Positions 25,906-27,258 of a stretch of DNA of 27,258 nt are shown here, one piece after another; positions within the stretch are counted from its first letter, which is position 1; the number at the start of each line of letters is the position of its first letter. The stretch is from UBA9547 sp044349205. GTDB lineage: Bacteria; Bacteroidota; Bacteroidia; Cytophagales; UBA9547. Both the position numbers and the translations under genes were made by a program. The stretch spans positions 1 through 27,258 of the forward strand of contig JBIKRJ010000008.1 in assembly GCA_044349205.1 (NCBI GenBank). Reading direction: 5' to 3'. The notes beneath the pieces were generated by a model. The model was not told the origin of the DNA, did not search any database, and saw nothing but the letters and a program-made list of their open reading frames with translations.

Positions 25906-26080
25906 AACACAGAATGATGATTTTTACACTTAGAAAATAGCATTGAAGTATGAGGTAAAAATAACATAATTCTTTCATAGTATTGGTAGTAATCATTGAT
26001 TCTGCAATTTTATTGTGATGTTTTTAGCCACTTAAAGCGTTCAATTTGTTATTTTTAAGCATCACTTAAACTAGTTTTCA

Positions 26081-27258
26081 ATGATAGATAACTTGGCAAT
26101 TGAAAACGCTAAAAAATATCCTTCTTCGGTCGAACGTACTTCTAGGAAAGACCAAAAAGTGTACTTCTATTCTAAGCAAGAAGTATTGGAACTTTCCGTT
26201 TTGTCACACAATGTATTCCGAATTCGATTTACCCCAAATGGGTTTTTTCAGAGAGATTTTTCTTATGCTTTGAAGCCCAACTTTGTTCCCGACAATGTCA
26301 AATTTAAATTGGAAGACAAAGAGCAAGAATTTTTACTTTCCACCCAAGATATTGTATGCAAAATTGAAAAAAACTCTTTGCGTACACATTTTTTCACCAA
26401 GGGTGGTCAATCGATTTTAGAAGATAATACTGGCATTCATTGGGAGTCCAATCGTGATTTGAACGGTAACTTCTTGTATTGCAGTAAAAAAATACAAGCA
26501 GGCGAGTATTTTTTTGGCTTGGGCGACAAACCAACCGAGCTAAATCTACGCGGTAAAAGGTTTACAAATTGGAATAGCGACAAATATGGTTTTGAAAAAG
26601 AGGCCGATCCTATTTACCGTGATATACCGTTTTACATAGGTATGCACAACGGCATGGCTTATGGCATTTTTTTCGACAATACTTTCAGAAAATTTTTTGA
26701 TTTCGGTTGTGAAGACGATACCGTGACCAGCTTTTGGGCCGATGGAGGTGAAATGAATTATTACTTTCTATTTGGTCCCAAACTTGTGGAAGTGGTACAG
26801 CGATTTGCTTGGCTTACAGGCACTTCCGAATTACCTCCTATGTGGGCATTGGGCTATCACCAATCCAAATGGAGCTATTTTCCCGATAGCAAGGTAATGG
26901 ATATTGCCCATGAGTTTCGGGCTAGAAAGATACCCTGTGATGCCATACACATCGACATTGATTATATGGATGGTTTTCGATGTTTTACTTGGGACAAATC
27001 CCGTTTCCCAAACCCTGCCAATACCATTGGCAAACTCAATAAAATGGGTTTCAAGGCAATTCCAATTATCGATCCTGGGATAAAGATTGATGAAAATTAC
27101 CATGTATTTCAACAAGGATTTGAGGGAAACTATTTTTGCCGACACTCTGAAGGCGACCTTTTAAAAGCCGAAGTATGGCCAGGAATTTGTTGTTTTCCAG
27201 ATTTCACCAATCCAAAGGTGCGTACGTGGTGGGGCGAACTCACAAAAGAACTATCGGA
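26081..27258 (+). CDS. Glycoside hydrolase family 31 (alpha-glucosidase-like), 3' end outside window
   Basis: The open frame runs from ATG 26081 to the right edge, covering 392 codons with no stop. The N-terminal beta-sandwich ends near 'YFFGLGDKPTELNLRGKRF', a GH31 landmark. The start of the catalytic barrel follows: 'PPMWALGYHQSKWSY', then 'IHIDIDYMDGFRCFTW' (D292, D294, D297), 'GFKAIPIIDPGIK' and 'CFPDFTNPKVRTWW'. The nucleophile motif of the family (W-x-D-M-N-E-P) would come just after the window's end, so activity cannot be confirmed. GH31 enzymes mostly remove terminal alpha-linked glucose from oligosaccharides. No signal peptide is visible, so a cytoplasmic glycogen or maltodextrin role fits. 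It is divergent from the glycogen-synthase-like gene. Confidence 0.93.
   Translation, partial: MIDNLAIENAKKYPSSVERTSRKDQKVYFYSKQEVLELSVLSHNVFRIRFTPNGFFQRDFSYALKPNFVPDNVKFKLEDKEQEFLLSTQDIVCKIEKNSLRTHFFTKGGQSILEDNTGIHWESNRDLNGNFLYCSKKIQAGEYFFGLGDKPTELNLRGKRFTNWNSDKYGFEKEADPIYRDIPFYIGMHNGMAYGIFFDNTFRKFFDFGCEDDTVTSFWADGGEMNYYFLFGPKLVEVVQRFAWLTGTSELPPMWALGYHQSKWSYFPDSKVMDIAHEFRARKIPCDAIHIDIDYMDGFRCFTWDKSRFPNPANTIGKLNKMGFKAIPIIDPGIKIDENYHVFQQGFEGNYFCRHSEGDLLKAEVWPGICCFPDFTNPKVRTWWGELTKELS

Noticed and set aside
26041..26048. TCAATTTG as a -7 box for the GH31 gene
   Set aside because: It misses the conserved second-position A of TAnnTTTG and has no -33 element at proper spacing.
26831..27145. Minus-strand open frame of 104 codons
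   Set aside because: It is antisense to the clear GH31 barrel region and carries no family motif.
1..27258. CRISPR arrays, tRNA or rRNA genes, insertion sequences, phage genes
   Set aside because: No regularly spaced repeats, cloverleaf-like sequences, transposase motifs or terminal inverted repeats were seen on either strand.

Overview
The window is a cell-surface polysaccharide locus from a member of the Bacteroidota. The evidence is AT-rich DNA, a TAnnTTTG-type -7 promoter box ahead of three transcription units, no obvious Shine-Dalgarno signals, and AccD and Dcd proteins of the Bacteroidetes type. A Cytophagales-like lineage is a guess. No genus can be named from the sequence.

Layout. 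(1) Positions 3-14910, plus strand: a dense head-to-tail array of 13 genes, almost all glycosyltransferases. Most are GT-B enzymes of family GT4, with three GT-A enzymes of family GT2, one gene that encodes two complete GT4 enzymes in one chain, and one odd GT-B-like protein (7316-8338). Spacing is tight (an ATGA overlap, 0-, 1- and 3-base gaps), so much of this is probably one operon. The first gene is cut by the window edge. (2) Positions 14919-19596, minus strand, convergent with the array: a polyprenyl-phosphate sugar synthase, a multi-spanning GT-C transferase, an MBOAT O-acyltransferase and its membrane-anchored SGNH partner. This reads as a module that decorates glycans on the outer face of the inner membrane. 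(3) Positions 19686-23069, plus strand: a Wzy/O-antigen-ligase-like membrane protein directly abutting a membrane sensor with GAF and SpoIIE (RsbU-like) phosphatase domains. (4) Positions 23076-27258: housekeeping and storage-carbon genes: dcd (minus), accD (plus), a glycogen-synthase-like GT4 (minus), and a divergently read GH31 alpha-glucosidase cut off by the right edge.

How it fits together (inference). The array enzymes would add sugars one after another to a lipid-linked repeat unit in the cytoplasm. The Wzy-like protein would polymerise or ligate it outside, and the minus-strand module would add side sugars and acyl groups there. The phosphatase could tie polymer synthesis to a signal. 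No flippase, export channel, chain-length regulator, initiating phosphoglycosyltransferase or nucleotide-sugar synthesis gene is present, so the locus must continue to the left or rely on genes elsewhere. No tRNA, rRNA, CRISPR array, insertion sequence or phage gene was seen. No gene-free stretch exceeds about 300 bases: the longest are 25906-26080 and 23613-23777.
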